Shown here piece after piece: positions 44,629-54,500 of a DNA stretch of 64,000 bases. Position numbers and translations under genes: made by a program. Position 1 is the first letter of the stretch; every line of letters begins with the position of its first letter. Source of the stretch: Verrucomicrobiota bacterium (GTDB taxonomy: Bacteria; Verrucomicrobiota; Verrucomicrobiia; Chthoniobacterales; Terrimicrobiaceae). The notes beneath the pieces were generated by a model. The model was given only the letters and a program-made list of their open reading frames with translations. It made no database searches and was not told the DNA's origin. The stretch is taken from NCBI GenBank assembly GCA_026398255.1, contig JAPLTG010000032.1:62001-126000 (forward strand). Direction: 5' to 3'.

Positions 44629-47258
44629 TTTTTCGAACCACACTACTTGCTGCCGCGATAACTAGTCTCATGACATCCCAATCCTCTGCCGAACCCGCAA
44701 AGGTTCCTGTATTACCCGAATCCCGAGCCGAAGTTTTCACCTACGAAAACGGCCTGACTCTTATCGTCGAGGAGGATCGCAGCGCGCCGGTGGCCAGCGT
44801 TCAAGCCTGGTGCGGCACGGGGAGTATCCACGAAGCCGATTGGATGGGAGCGGGGATGTCGCACATTCTCGAGCACATGCTTTTCAAGGGCACCGAAAAG
44901 CGGCCGCCCGGCGCGATTGCCAACCAAGTCCAAAAACTCGGCGGCTACATCAATGCCTACACCTCCTTCGACCGCACCGTTTATTGGATCGATATTCCCT
45001 CGAACGGCGCTCCGGAGGCCGTCGAAATCCTCGCCGATGTGATGCAAAACGCCACGCTCCCCGAGGAGGAATATACGAAGGAGCAGGAAGTCATCCGTCG
45101 CGAGTTCGCCATGGGATTTGACGATCCCGGTCGCCAGTCCTCCGAGCTCATGCTCCGCACCGTTTTTTCCGAAAGCCCATTCCGCCATCCCGTGATCGGT
45201 TATCTGGATGTCTACAACAAGCTCACCCGCGACGATGTGCTGCGCTACTACAAGACCCGCTATGTCCCGAATAACCTGACCTTCGTCGTCGTGGGAGATG
45301 TGGATGCGAAAAAAATCCGGAACGACCTAGGTGAGATGTTCAAAACCTCGCCGCGCAAAGCCCTCGAGCCCGTTTATGTGGCCTCCGAACCACCCCAACT
45401 CGGCCGCCGTGAAATCCACGAGGAATTTCCCACCGAGCTTTCGCGTCTCTCCCTCGCCTGGCGGATTCCCGGCGTGACGCATCCCGATACGCCAGCCTTG
45501 GAAATCCTTGGCGAAATCCTCGGCTCGGGAGCGAGTTCCCGACTAAACCGCGAACTCCGCGAACGGAAGGAAATCGTTCACCAAGCCGGCGGCGGGATGT
45601 TTTCTCTTCAAACCGAGGGGATTTTCGTGATGCAGGCGGTGAGCGATCCCGCCAAGCGCGAGGAAGCTGAGCGGGAATCCCTCGCCGTTCTCGAGGACTT
45701 GAAGAACAATGGCGTCACCGAAGCCGAGTTGGACCGCGCTCGTCGGTCGCTTCTCGCCGGTCAGCTGCAAGGTCTCACCACCATGCGAGGCAAAGCCTCC
45801 GACCTCGGATCGAATTGGATGCTCGCGAGAAACCTGAATTTCACGAAGCACTACCTTGACCAGATCGCGAAGGTCACCGCGGAGGATGTCCAGCGCGTCG
45901 CCAAAAAATATCTCGGCTCGGAATCGATCAATATTTCCTCGCTCAATCCCGTCGGCTCGATGGCATCCAAATCCTCGGAGTCCACGGCCTCCCAATCTGG
46001 CGAGATTCAGAAATTCACTCTGAAGAACGGTCTTCGCCTGCTTGTGCGGGAGGATTCGCGGCTCCCACTGGTGTCTATGAATGCCGTCTTTCGTGGTGGC
46101 TTGCTGGCGGAGAATCGATCCACAAATGGAATCACGCGGCTCTATTCTCGCGCCCTTTTGAAGGGAACGAAAAATCGAACGGCCGAGCAAATCGCTGACC
46201 AAATCGAAGGGGTGGGTGGTGGCATCGGCTCTGACAGTGCGAACAATTCTTTCAGCGTGGGGCTGGATGTCATGGCTCCCGACTTGGCGCTGGGTGTCGA
46301 AATCCTCTCCGATATCTTGCTTCACCCGACATTCCCCGAGAGGGAGGTGGAATTGGAAAGACGCTCTCAAATCGCCGGCATCAAGGCCGATGAGGAACAG
46401 GTCACCTCTGTCGCCAGAAATCTCTTGCGCGAAAACCTCTTTGGCTCCCACCCCTACGGCCTCCGCAATCTGGGATCCTCCGACTCTGTGGCTGGGATCA
46501 AATCCGAGCAATTGCGTGAATTCCACAAGACCTATGCGTGTGCCCGCAACGGCGTCATTTCCGTCTTCGGCGATGTGAAGGCCGAGGAAGTGAAGGCGCT
46601 TTTTGAAAAATATTTTTCCGAAATGCCCGAGGGGAAGCTGGCGTTTGAAAATGTCGATCGGCCGGCTGTGCCTGCAGGCATTCCTCCCGCCTCCGCCTAT
46701 CTCGACAAAAAACAAGCGGTCCTGATGATCGGTTATCAAGGCGCCTCGGTGGATGATCCCAACCGCATCGCGCTCGAAGTTATCAGCGAGGCCTCCAGCG
46801 ATTTGGGCTCCCGTTTTTTCAACCGAATCCGCGAGCAAATGGGTCTGGCTTACTTTGTCGGAGCGGCTCAGTTCAACGGTCTCGCGCCCGGGGCGTTTCT
46901 TTTCTACCTCGGCACTGATCCTAAAAAACTCGACGCCGTAACTTTGGAAATGCGTTCCGAGATCGCTGATCTCGCCAAGTCTGGACTCACCGCCGAGGAA
47001 CTCGAGCGCGCGCGTGCCAAGATGATTGGCGCGGAAGTCATCCGCAATCAAAGCAACAGTGCCCTTGCGGGAGTCGTGGCCGCCGATGAATTGATGGGGC
47101 TCGGCTACGAGGCTCACAAAAGCCGCAAGGAGCAGATTGAAAAAATCACCCTCGACGATACCCGCCGCGTCGCCGCAAAGTATTTTCATACCGATTCCAG
47201 CGTGGAGGCTGCCGTCATGCCGCCTCCAGACAAGGATCCCAAACCCGCAGCCAACTGA
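44625..47258 (+). CDS. Two-domain M16 zinc metalloprotease, secreted
   Basis: An 877-residue exported peptidase with a duplicated M16 unit. Residues 1-22 are a signal peptide ending SSA. The first unit has the active inverted zinc site HILEHMLFKGTEK (HxxEH, about residues 79-83) and the downstream Glu in QEVIRREFAMGFDD. The second unit starts at about 460 (KFTLKNGLRLLVREDSRLP) and has no HxxEH at the corresponding place (GITRLYSRALLKGT), so it is the usual inactive half that forms the clam shell. This fits the PqqL/pitrilysin-like subgroup. Substrate unknown. It is probably in one operon with the Minf_1886 and DUF1844 genes. Confidence 0.92.
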   Translation: MIFRTTLLAAAITSLMTSQSSAEPAKVPVLPESRAEVFTYENGLTLIVEEDRSAPVASVQAWCGTGSIHEADWMGAGMSHILEHMLFKGTEKRPPGAIANQVQKLGGYINAYTSFDRTVYWIDIPSNGAPEAVEILADVMQNATLPEEEYTKEQEVIRREFAMGFDDPGRQSSELMLRTVFSESPFRHPVIGYLDVYNKLTRDDVLRYYKTRYVPNNLTFVVVGDVDAKKIRNDLGEMFKTSPRKALEPVYVASEPPQLGRREIHEEFPTELSRLSLAWRIPGVTHPDTPALEILGEILGSGASSRLNRELRERKEIVHQAGGGMFSLQTEGIFVMQAVSDPAKREEAERESLAVLEDLKNNGVTEAELDRARRSLLAGQLQGLTTMRGKASDLGSNWMLARNLNFTKHYLDQIAKVTAEDVQRVAKKYLGSESINISSLNPVGSMASKSSESTASQSGEIQKFTLKNGLRLLVREDSRLPLVSMNAVFRGGLLAENRSTNGITRLYSRALLKGTKNRTAEQIADQIEGVGGGIGSDSANNSFSVGLDVMAPDLALGVEILSDILLHPTFPEREVELERRSQIAGIKADEEQVTSVARNLLRENLFGSHPYGLRNLGSSDSVAGIKSEQLREFHKTYACARNGVISVFGDVKAEEVKALFEKYFSEMPEGKLAFENVDRPAVPAGIPPASAYLDKKQAVLMIGYQGASVDDPNRIALEVISEASSDLGSRFFNRIREQMGLAYFVGAAQFNGLAPGAFLFYLGTDPKKLDAVTLEMRSEIADLAKSGLTAEELERARAKMIGAEVIRNQSNSALAGVVAADELMGLGYEAHKSRKEQIEKITLDDTRRVAAKYFHTDSSVEAAVMPPPDKDPKPAAN

Positions 47259-47269
47259 GACAAAACACC

Positions 47270-47674
47270 ATGCCAGAAGTCCAACAATCCACCCACTCCG
47301 GCGAGATGGCCCAGAGGTTCATCGAACTGGTCATGATGCAGGCCCAGCAAACCGCCATGTTCCTCGGTCAACTTCCCGGGCCCGATGGTCAAAAGCTCGA
47401 GCCGAATTTGCCTTACGCAAGAATGTTCATCGATCAAATCGAAATGCTGCAGGAGAAAACGCGCGGGAATTTGAGCCAGGAGGAAACGCAGGTTCTCAAT
47501 AGTGTGCTTTCCGATCTCCGGCTCGCCTTTGTGCAAATCTCCAAATCCGTGCCCGACGCCCACGAAGCCCCACAGCCCGTCTCCCAGCCGGAAGCCGAGC
47601 CCAAGGTCGAGTCCGCCTCCCTCGATTCAGAGCCCGAGTCCCGCAAGCGTTTCACCAAAAGCTACGGCTCCTGA
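47270..47674 (+). CDS. DUF1844 family protein
   Basis: A 134-residue cytoplasmic protein. The block FIELVMMQAQQTAMFLGQLP, then ARMFIDQIEMLQEKTRGNLS and ETQVLNSVLSDLRLAFVQIS, is DUF1844, a helical family of unknown function known in several phyla. A Pro/Glu/Ser-rich tail of about 40 residues follows. It lies 11 bases after the M16 gene and abuts the TSUP gene. Confidence 0.8.
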   Translation: MPEVQQSTHSGEMAQRFIELVMMQAQQTAMFLGQLPGPDGQKLEPNLPYARMFIDQIEMLQEKTRGNLSQEETQVLNSVLSDLRLAFVQISKSVPDAHEAPQPVSQPEAEPKVESASLDSEPESRKRFTKSYGS

Positions 47675-48457
47675 GTGGGGGAATCCCTCCCGCTGCTTGA
47701 AATCGCGACCCTAGCCGTCGGGGCCTGTCTGGCTGGGGCGATGAACGCGATTGCTGGTGGTGGCACGATTATTACTTTCCCCCTCTTGATCGCCTTCGGG
47801 ATGCCGGCGATCCAAGCCAATGCCACGAGCACGGTGGCTCTCACGGTGGGAATTTTTGGTTCGGTTTATGGCTACCGCCAAAACCTCCCCGCTGCCAAAC
47901 CGTGGATGAAACTCTTTGGGCCAGTGAGCCTCGTCGGTGGGTTGTTTGGCGCCTGGCTTCTAACCGTTACGAGCGAGAAGTTTTTTAACGACCTGGTTCC
48001 CTTTCTCATCCTCTTTGCGACCGTGTTGTTTCTCCTTGGAAATGTTCTGAATCGCCTCGCGGGTTTCGATGCCTTGGAGATGACGACCCATTCCGCGAAA
48101 AGGTTCACAGCGGCGGCGGCCCAGTTTGCCGTGGCGGTTTACGGGGGCTATTTTGGCGCGGGAATTGGAATCCTGATGCTGGCGAGCTTTGCGCTCATTG
48201 GACTCAAAAACATTCATGAGATGAATGCCATCAAGACCGTTCTGGGCGGCCTGATCAATGTGGTGGCGGCTGTCTATCTTGTCTGGGCCGGCCTAGTCCA
48301 GTGGCCCGAAGCGATCGTGATGATGATTGGATCGACGATTGGCTACTACGGAGGGGCGGCACTTACCCAAAAAATTTCCCAAGCCCAAGTGCGTCTTCTG
48401 ATCGCCGGAATCGGCTTGGCTCTATCGGCCGTGTTTTTCTGGCGTCAATTCTGCTGA
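47675..48457 (+). CDS. TSUP family transporter (TauE/SafE/YfcA-type)
   Basis: A 260-residue inner-membrane protein with about eight hydrophobic segments. Two copies of the TSUP repeat are clear: GAMNAIAGGGTIITFPLLIA with ANATSTVAL, and GGYFGAGIGILMLASFALIG. The family exports or imports sulfur-containing or organic anions such as sulfite, sulfoacetate or taurine; the substrate is not predictable. The start is a GTG directly after the DUF1844 stop, giving strict coupling. It is convergent with the FliT-like gene. Confidence 0.88.
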   Translation: MGESLPLLEIATLAVGACLAGAMNAIAGGGTIITFPLLIAFGMPAIQANATSTVALTVGIFGSVYGYRQNLPAAKPWMKLFGPVSLVGGLFGAWLLTVTSEKFFNDLVPFLILFATVLFLLGNVLNRLAGFDALEMTTHSAKRFTAAAAQFAVAVYGGYFGAGIGILMLASFALIGLKNIHEMNAIKTVLGGLINVVAAVYLVWAGLVQWPEAIVMMIGSTIGYYGGAALTQKISQAQVRLLIAGIGLALSAVFFWRQFC

Positions 48458-48472
48458 GCGCCGTTTCGGTGC

Positions 48473-48886
48473 CTACGCGAAGCCATTCAACCGCGAGGCG
48501 GGCGGTTCGCTGTAGATTGATTTTGAAATGTGCCGAGCCTGACGGATTCGCTGCCGTGCAAGATTCATCTCTTCCAACTCAGAGCGCATTTCTTCGGTGA
48601 CTCGGTCGGCTTCCGCTCGATTCGCTTCGCGGAGGGCATCGGCTGCAGCGAGGCGCTTGCGAAGGGCTGTTGCGCGAGGCTCGGGTAGCTCAATGCGTTC
48701 CACAATTTCCGAGATGGCGACAATCAAGTCTCCTTGGGCGGGGAGGAGTTCCAAGAGGTTGTCTGCCTCTTTTCTTCTGATGAAAAAAATCTCCCGGCGA
48801 AGGTTCTCCTCGAATGCGGTGAGGAGGGTGTTCAACCGCTGCTCGTCCGGAGGGAGAGCTGGTGGAGCCGGCTTGCGAATCAGCAT
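48473..48886 (-). CDS. FliT-like flagellar export chaperone (by position)
   Basis: A 137-residue, almost wholly helical, highly charged protein (for example DRVTEEMRSELEEMNLARQR). No family signature is certain. It overlaps fliS by seven bases in a fliD-unknown-fliS-this order, where many bacteria carry fliT or a related chaperone, and its size and helical content fit. The N-terminus RKPAPPALPPDEQRL is Pro-rich. A FlgN-like protein is equally possible. Confidence 0.5.
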   Translation of the reverse strand: MLIRKPAPPALPPDEQRLNTLLTAFEENLRREIFFIRRKEADNLLELLPAQGDLIVAISEIVERIELPEPRATALRKRLAAADALREANRAEADRVTEEMRSELEEMNLARQRIRQARHISKSIYSEPPASRLNGFA

Positions 48887-49320
48887 TGGGCACCGAGGCC
48901 TTGGGAGATCCCGGCTTCGGTTGCCTGAGCGGCAGATTGCTGGAGCAGCATTTGCGACCAGGCATCACGGATGTCTTGCATGAACACAGCTACAACCTTG
49001 ATTTTTTCCGGGCTCTTTTCCCTGTTCGCCTCGGTCAGGTGTGTCTGCATGAAATCATAGAGGCGGTAGAGATTTTCAGAAAACGCCCCTCCCTTTTCCA
49101 TGTTCAAGGTTGCTTGGAGCTCCGTAATGATAGCTTGGGCACGAAGGATGTTATTATGAATTTGCTCATTCCTGCGCGCAAAGTGTTCCTCTTGAAAACC
49201 GAGTTCAGCAGCCGCCATAAAGCGCAGCGCTCCATCATATAACATCAATACCAATTCGCCAGGGGACGCGGTTGTGGTTGCGGTCTTGCGATAGATGTTG
49301 AGTTTGCTGTTCGGTTTCAA
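48880..49320 (-). CDS. fliS: Flagellin export chaperone FliS
   Basis: A 146-residue chaperone that keeps flagellin unfolded for export. The opening NIYRKTATTTASPGELVLML with YDGALRFMAAAELGFQE is the FliS signature; ENLYRLYDFMQTHLTEANRE is the conserved C-terminal block. The start codon is TTG. Its client flagellin is not in the window. It lies six bases after the upstream small gene. Confidence 0.92.
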   Translation of the reverse strand: MKPNSKLNIYRKTATTTASPGELVLMLYDGALRFMAAAELGFQEEHFARRNEQIHNNILRAQAIITELQATLNMEKGGAFSENLYRLYDFMQTHLTEANREKSPEKIKVVAVFMQDIRDAWSQMLLQQSAAQATEAGISQGLGAQC

Positions 49321-49326
49321 AACAGA

Positions 49327-49689
49327 TTAGGAAATGGTGCCGTCTGTGAGCGCTGAATTGACAAACAGCGTTGCGATTCCATTAAGCACATTGAGCTGTG
49401 GATAGTCTGGATCGGAATTCCATTCAAGTCCTTTTTGGACTTCTTGGGGACGAGCATCTTGTTGGGTAGATGTCCACTCGCGGACCATTTCCCGATGGGG
49501 CGCTTCCAAGGTATCGGAGAGCGTCTTCTTGGGCGGGAGGTCCGTTTTACCGGTGGAGATCACCGACTCACGGATTGGAACCTCACTGGCTCCGACCTGA
49601 GGTGCGGACATCGTGCTTTTGGCAGTGACCGCATTCACCTCCGGCCAAACAGGTGAGGTTGGTGGCGCGATAGGTTGTATGTTGTTCAT
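49327..49689 (-). CDS. Unknown protein in the flaG position
   Basis: A 120-residue protein, Ser/Thr/Pro-rich for about 80 residues with a short C-terminal block (DPDYPQLNVLNGIATLFVNS). It lies between fliD and fliS, where flaG is common, but I do not see the FlaG core (a VVDxxTxEVIRQIP-type strand). It may be a diverged FlaG or an unrelated export substrate. A sigma-28-like promoter is found 66-92 bases upstream of its ATG. Confidence 0.45.
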   Translation of the reverse strand: MNNIQPIAPPTSPVWPEVNAVTAKSTMSAPQVGASEVPIRESVISTGKTDLPPKKTLSDTLEAPHREMVREWTSTQQDARPQEVQKGLEWNSDPDYPQLNVLNGIATLFVNSALTDGTIS

Positions 49690-49754
49690 GGTATTTTACT
49701 AGTTGGTTAGTGGTTTCTGATGTCTGGGAAACTTATTCACATTCTATAGTTCTT

Positions 49755-49781
49755 TAATCGTAAAAAAATCGCGTGGCTTTA
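49755..49781 (-). promoter_or_regulatory. Candidate sigma-28 (FliA) promoter for the fliS group
   Basis: On the minus strand TAAAGCCA, an 11-base spacer, then TACGATTA. The consensus is TAAAGTTT-N11-GCCGATAA: the spacing is exact, TAAAG is perfect and CGAT is conserved. The predicted transcript would start about 59 bases before the unknown gene at 49689. It lies between the fliD and flaG-position genes. Confidence 0.5.
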
Positions 49782-49789
49782 GGGAAAAA

Positions 49790-51523
49790 TTATTTGGAAT
49801 TTCCGCTGAAGGTTTTGGCAAGGTAGGACGACTGTTGCTGGAAGGAGGACTGGGCTCTTTCCATGGCGATGAAGGAGGATTCCAAGAGGGAGCGTTGGGA
49901 ATCCAGGCGGCGCTCGAACTCGGCGATCTGCTTGTCGAGGCTTTTGTTTTGGCTGGAGATGCTGTCGGCTTGGACCTTGAAGGTGCCGGGGGTCGTGCTG
50001 GAGTCGTTGACGAGGCGGTCCATCATCGCATCCAAGCGGTCGACAAGTCCCTCGGTGTCCGTCGTGAAGTAATCAACCAAATCGTCTGTATTGGAGGCCA
50101 ATCGGGTGTCGAGCAGAGCGGAATTGGTGATCGAGATCGTGTTTTCGATTCCCGCGAAGTTGACACCGAGATCTGAGAGACGCTTGACCGTGCCAGTCAA
50201 TTCCGCACCGCTCTGGTCTTTTCCGGTTGAGTAAAGCATCCGACGAAGTTCACGGGAGATCGACGCTAATTCGCGGCTACCTGACAGAACCGCAGATGTA
50301 ACCTTGGTTCCGTCCACTGTGACTTTGGTGTATTTATCGATCGCGTTTTGAACGGCGTTGTATTTCTCGATGAAGGTATTCAGCGCGGCTTTCGTGGAGG
50401 CGGCGTCGCCGGATACAGTGACAGTTTCTGTTCCAAGGCTATTTGCGGTGACGCTCAATCCGGTGATGCCATGAGCTGATTCATCCAGGGTGTTGCTTCG
50501 GCTAGTAATAGTGCCGCCACCGTTTATCTTAAATTCGGCATCTTTTCCTCGGTCATTGTCATCCATGGGAACTAACAGCCCCATGGCGGCAGCCAGTCCC
50601 CCGGCTCCCATTCCATCTGTAACAGTAATTCCGACATTGCCAGTGGACTTGTTCGTCAGAAGAAATTTTCCTGCAGAAAAGTCATAGGTGGCGGTGACTC
50701 CAGCCGTAGAACTGTTAATTTTGTTCAACAGCGACTGAAGGCTGTCTGTCGCGGAATCATAAGTAATTTCGGTGCCATTGATCGTCACGGAATCATCCAC
50801 GCCGGTTCCAGCCCAGCCTGAGAGATTGGCTGAGTCAATCGATCCGCTTAATCTTGGAGAGGAAAGGGTTGCTGAGCTCTCAACCGGACTGGTGCCGCTC
50901 GAGAGCCGCATGGCTTGCAGAAAATTGCTTGTGTCGTTGGAAGCCCCCAAAGAAATGGATCCGCCGGCCCCTTTTATTAGGTCGATTTGATCCGTGACGG
51001 CGTTATAGGAAGCGGTAATGCTTCCGCCAGTCTGGGCAGTGATTTCAGCCATGACATCGTCCAATGTATCCGATGTGGCAATAGTGACTTGAGCCCCATC
51101 GACCGTGAAAGTTCCGGCTGTAATTGTTCTTCCGACAGGAAGAGTGGACAAGGTGGTTCCTGCGGTGAGTTGGGTGGCAATGCCTCCAGCGCCCGTGAGT
51201 TTGGAGGCTGTTGCTTTGGAAACAAAATTAAACTCATAGGTTCCCGAGGGGGCATCGGTATCTGCGGTAGCCGACCAAGTGGTGGTGGAACTGGCAAAAG
51301 CGGCGGATTTTTTTTGAAAACCTTCTGCGGAATTGAGTGAGGTGAGGCTGGATTTGAAGGAAGAAACGAGCCCCTTGATGTCATTGAGAGCGGTATTTTT
51401 TGCCGAGAGTTGCGATTTCTCAGTGCGCATCCGGTTCTGCGGTGCGCGGCTGACTTCAATGAGTTGGTCGACGATGGATTTCCAATCGAAACCCGAGGCC
51501 AATCCTGATAGTGCTAATCCCAT
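49790..51523 (-). CDS. fliD: Flagellar filament cap protein FliD
   Basis: A 577-residue cap protein (HAP2). The N-terminus GLALSGLASGFDWKSIVDQL is typical, followed by coiled-coil and head domains; the C-terminal part shows ASNTDDLVDYFTTDTEGLVD and the terminal helix ERAQSSFQQQSSYLAK. A clear ribosome-binding site (AAGGAGAG, minus strand reading from the complement) lies just upstream of the ATG... the adjacent purine-rich stretch at about 51524-51531 on the plus strand is on the opposite strand, so I count the start mainly on the family N-terminus. It opens the leftward flagellar group. Confidence 0.9.
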   Translation of the reverse strand: MGLALSGLASGFDWKSIVDQLIEVSRAPQNRMRTEKSQLSAKNTALNDIKGLVSSFKSSLTSLNSAEGFQKKSAAFASSTTTWSATADTDAPSGTYEFNFVSKATASKLTGAGGIATQLTAGTTLSTLPVGRTITAGTFTVDGAQVTIATSDTLDDVMAEITAQTGGSITASYNAVTDQIDLIKGAGGSISLGASNDTSNFLQAMRLSSGTSPVESSATLSSPRLSGSIDSANLSGWAGTGVDDSVTINGTEITYDSATDSLQSLLNKINSSTAGVTATYDFSAGKFLLTNKSTGNVGITVTDGMGAGGLAAAMGLLVPMDDNDRGKDAEFKINGGGTITSRSNTLDESAHGITGLSVTANSLGTETVTVSGDAASTKAALNTFIEKYNAVQNAIDKYTKVTVDGTKVTSAVLSGSRELASISRELRRMLYSTGKDQSGAELTGTVKRLSDLGVNFAGIENTISITNSALLDTRLASNTDDLVDYFTTDTEGLVDRLDAMMDRLVNDSSTTPGTFKVQADSISSQNKSLDKQIAEFERRLDSQRSLLESSFIAMERAQSSFQQQSSYLAKTFSGNSK

Positions 51524-51586
51524 AAGGAGAGAGTCGGCAGGATTTTTGGGGACTTGAGAAGTTTTTTCGAAAATTTTTCTCTCATT

Positions 51587-54500
51587 TCAATCTTGGTTTA
51601 ACGGCAGATATTTGCGGAAAAAGTCGGCACGGGTTTGCTTTTTGGGGTCGCTCGGGGTGCGTATGAAGGGTATGGCTGTTGATTTTAGAAGCTCTAAATC
51701 TTTGGGATTCTTAAGAAGTTCAGGCGAAATCGTGAGTTCGCGCAGGTTGCGGAATAATGGCAATGATCGAATATCTTCAAGTTGGCAACCTCCAACATCC
51801 AGCGAAACAAGCGTCGGGGTGGTGCTGGCAAAATTCAACGACTGAGTTTTCGTATTTGCCAATCCTAAATGAGTAAGTCGCAATGCGGGCCTCGGTAGTG
51901 GGGGTTGAGCTGAAAGGGTTGATCCGCTCAGGTCGAGACGGGTGAGTTTTGTGAAGTTAAGGAGGCTTTGATAATCAACTTGCTGGGCGTTGCGGATAGT
52001 GAGTGATGCGGTTTGCGAAGCGATGGAGGAGAGGTTTTTCGCGTTCCCCTCCAACGTGATCTCAAGATCCTTTGTTTGGCCTGCGGATTTTACGATGGGG
52101 GGAGTGTTGAGGTCGTTATCCACGAGGAGTTCAAGAGCTATCTCGTTATTGGAGGCGTCTCGTTTCATTGGGGAGGTGGAGGGGGCGATGGAGACGGACA
52201 TCTGGGGTTTTGATGTGAAGAACGAGATGGCATCCGCTGTCGCGAGGGAAAGACCAAACTGGTCGCGAATCTGCCTCAGCGGATCGGCAAGCGCTGGGCC
52301 GTCTTTTCCAAAAACCGGTCTCGTTTGTGAATTTTGCATGGCAAAATCTCTCAATCGCGTAGCCGGTTCGACAAGTGGCCTGACTTCGAGTGCTTTCTTG
52401 AAACACTCTGCGGCGGATTTGAATTCCAGCGCGGCCAGTCTCAAGTAGCCCAGCAGCATCCACCCCCGGGCGGATTGGCGAGGTGCCTTCATCATAACGC
52501 TGACGGTGTCGTCGATTCGTTTCTCCAAAAGGTCCAAAGCTTTTCGGGGCATGCTCAGAGCCATGAGGTTGGCTTGGGAGAAATCCTGTTTGAAGCCCGC
52601 TTCGATGCTTTCGAGTTCCTTTTGAATGTCCAAAATGTTCACGGGTTGCGTAGAGGTCGGGGCTTGTTGCAATCCGGTCGCGAGGAGCGGGGGAGGTGGT
52701 GCGGTATTTCGGGCTGCCTCGAGTTGTTTCTCCAAATTCCGAGCTCGGGCTTCGGCGGCTGCGCGCTCCGCTTTTTCAACGACGATACTGGCATTTGCGA
52801 CTTCCAGTGCGATTCGATTTTCTTCGTGCTGGAGCGCCGCTAATTTCTCTTTTTCCTCTTTTTCACGAATGAGCGTTTTGAGTTCCTGCTCGCTCATCTC
52901 AGCCAGCTTTCGCCCCTCCAGCGTCTGGGCGTAAAGCGAGTCCTTCTTCTCGATTTCGTTAAGTCTTTCCTGGGCGAGATTTTTATTATGTTCAGAAATC
53001 TTCAACTGACTCGCGAGGCCCCAGACGGCTCCCATCACAATCATCAGGATCAAAGCCAAAGCGCTCGCGGCAACGATGCTGGCGGCCCGGTTGCGCTGAA
53101 TCAATTTTCGGAAAACCTCGAGGGCGGTGACCGGTCGTGCGGAAATCGTTTCGCCTTTGAGATAGCGATCCATGTCCGCAAGCAGGGCCGCGACGCCGCG
53201 ATAGCGATCGGCGGGATTTTGCCGCAGGCATTTGAGAATGATGAGCTCGAGGTCGGGATCGACCTGCGGATTGATCGACCGGGGGCGGGGAGCCTCGTGG
53301 GTCTGGAGGGTTTGGATGTCCACCAAAAGCGTCCCGGTCGCGGCGAAATGGCGTTTTCCGGTGACCATCTGAAAGAGAATCGTTCCGAGGGAATAGACAT
53401 CCGCACGGGCGTCAACCGACTTGCTCGAGGCCGCCTGCTCGGGGGCCATATTTTCGACCGTTCCCAAAACATTTCCGCTCAGGGAAAGGGAGGATTCCGC
53501 CTCGGCGGAGCTAAGCTTCGCAAGGCCGAAATCAGCCACGAGGGGCTCACCATCGGAACGAAGGAGGATATTTCCGGGCTTCAAATCCCGGTGGAGCACG
53601 CCGTGGGTATGGGCGAATTCCACAGCGGAGCAGACCTTCAAGAAAATCGCCACCGCCTGCTCTACGGGCAGTTGCATGGTTTCGTGTCGGTGGGCCCCCG
53701 GTTTTTCCTCTTTCGGAGCTGCTTGGGGCTTGTCGCTGGTGGATTCCCTCGCGGCTCGGGCGGCTTTGATGATCGAGGAGAGGTCTTCTTTTCCATCTGT
53801 GGACTTCACGCCAGAGTAGAGGATGTCCGCGAGCGAGAGGCCATCGACAAACTCCATCACGATGTAATGGCTGCCCTCGTGCTCGTTCATCTCGTAGATG
53901 CGGCAAATATTCCGGTGCTGCAGGCGGCCCATCACCTCCGCTTCTCGGCGAAAGCGCTTCACGGATTCCGGGGAGGTGGCTTGGGGCGCGTTCAGCGTTT
54001 TGATGGCCACAATATTTCCGTAAATGTCGTGGGCTCTCCACACGCGGCCCATGCCGCCATGGCCGATCACCGAGAGGAGGCGGTATTTTCCAAGACGGTG
54101 AACGAATCCCTGGTCTGGCACGCGATCCAGACTGAGTTGCACATGCTGGGTGACACCTCCGAGGCGGATCGCCCGGAGGACCGTCACGGGCTCTTTCATA
54201 GAGCCAGACTGGAACCTCCAGAGATAGTCGAAAACAAAAACGGCCTTCTGCCAGTCTTCGGAGACTCCAGGCCCAAAAAGCCAGACGCCCCGTTGATTCG
54301 AGCCGTCGATGGCTTGGATGCTCCCGGCATGCGAGGCATAAGGGCCCAGATCGGGATCGACCTCGCGCGTGGTTCGGACGGAAGACCAGCCTTCGGGGAG
54401 GTTTTGCAGAAGGCTCACCATGCTGTCTTCGGTCACCAAAACCTCGCCCGGCAAGGCCAGTGCGGAGAGGCGCTCGGCGAGATCCACGCAGCGGCCTTCT

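Noticed and set aside
45543-47189. A 548-codon minus-strand frame within the M16 gene
   Set aside because: Antisense shadow; M16 motifs on the plus strand are unambiguous.
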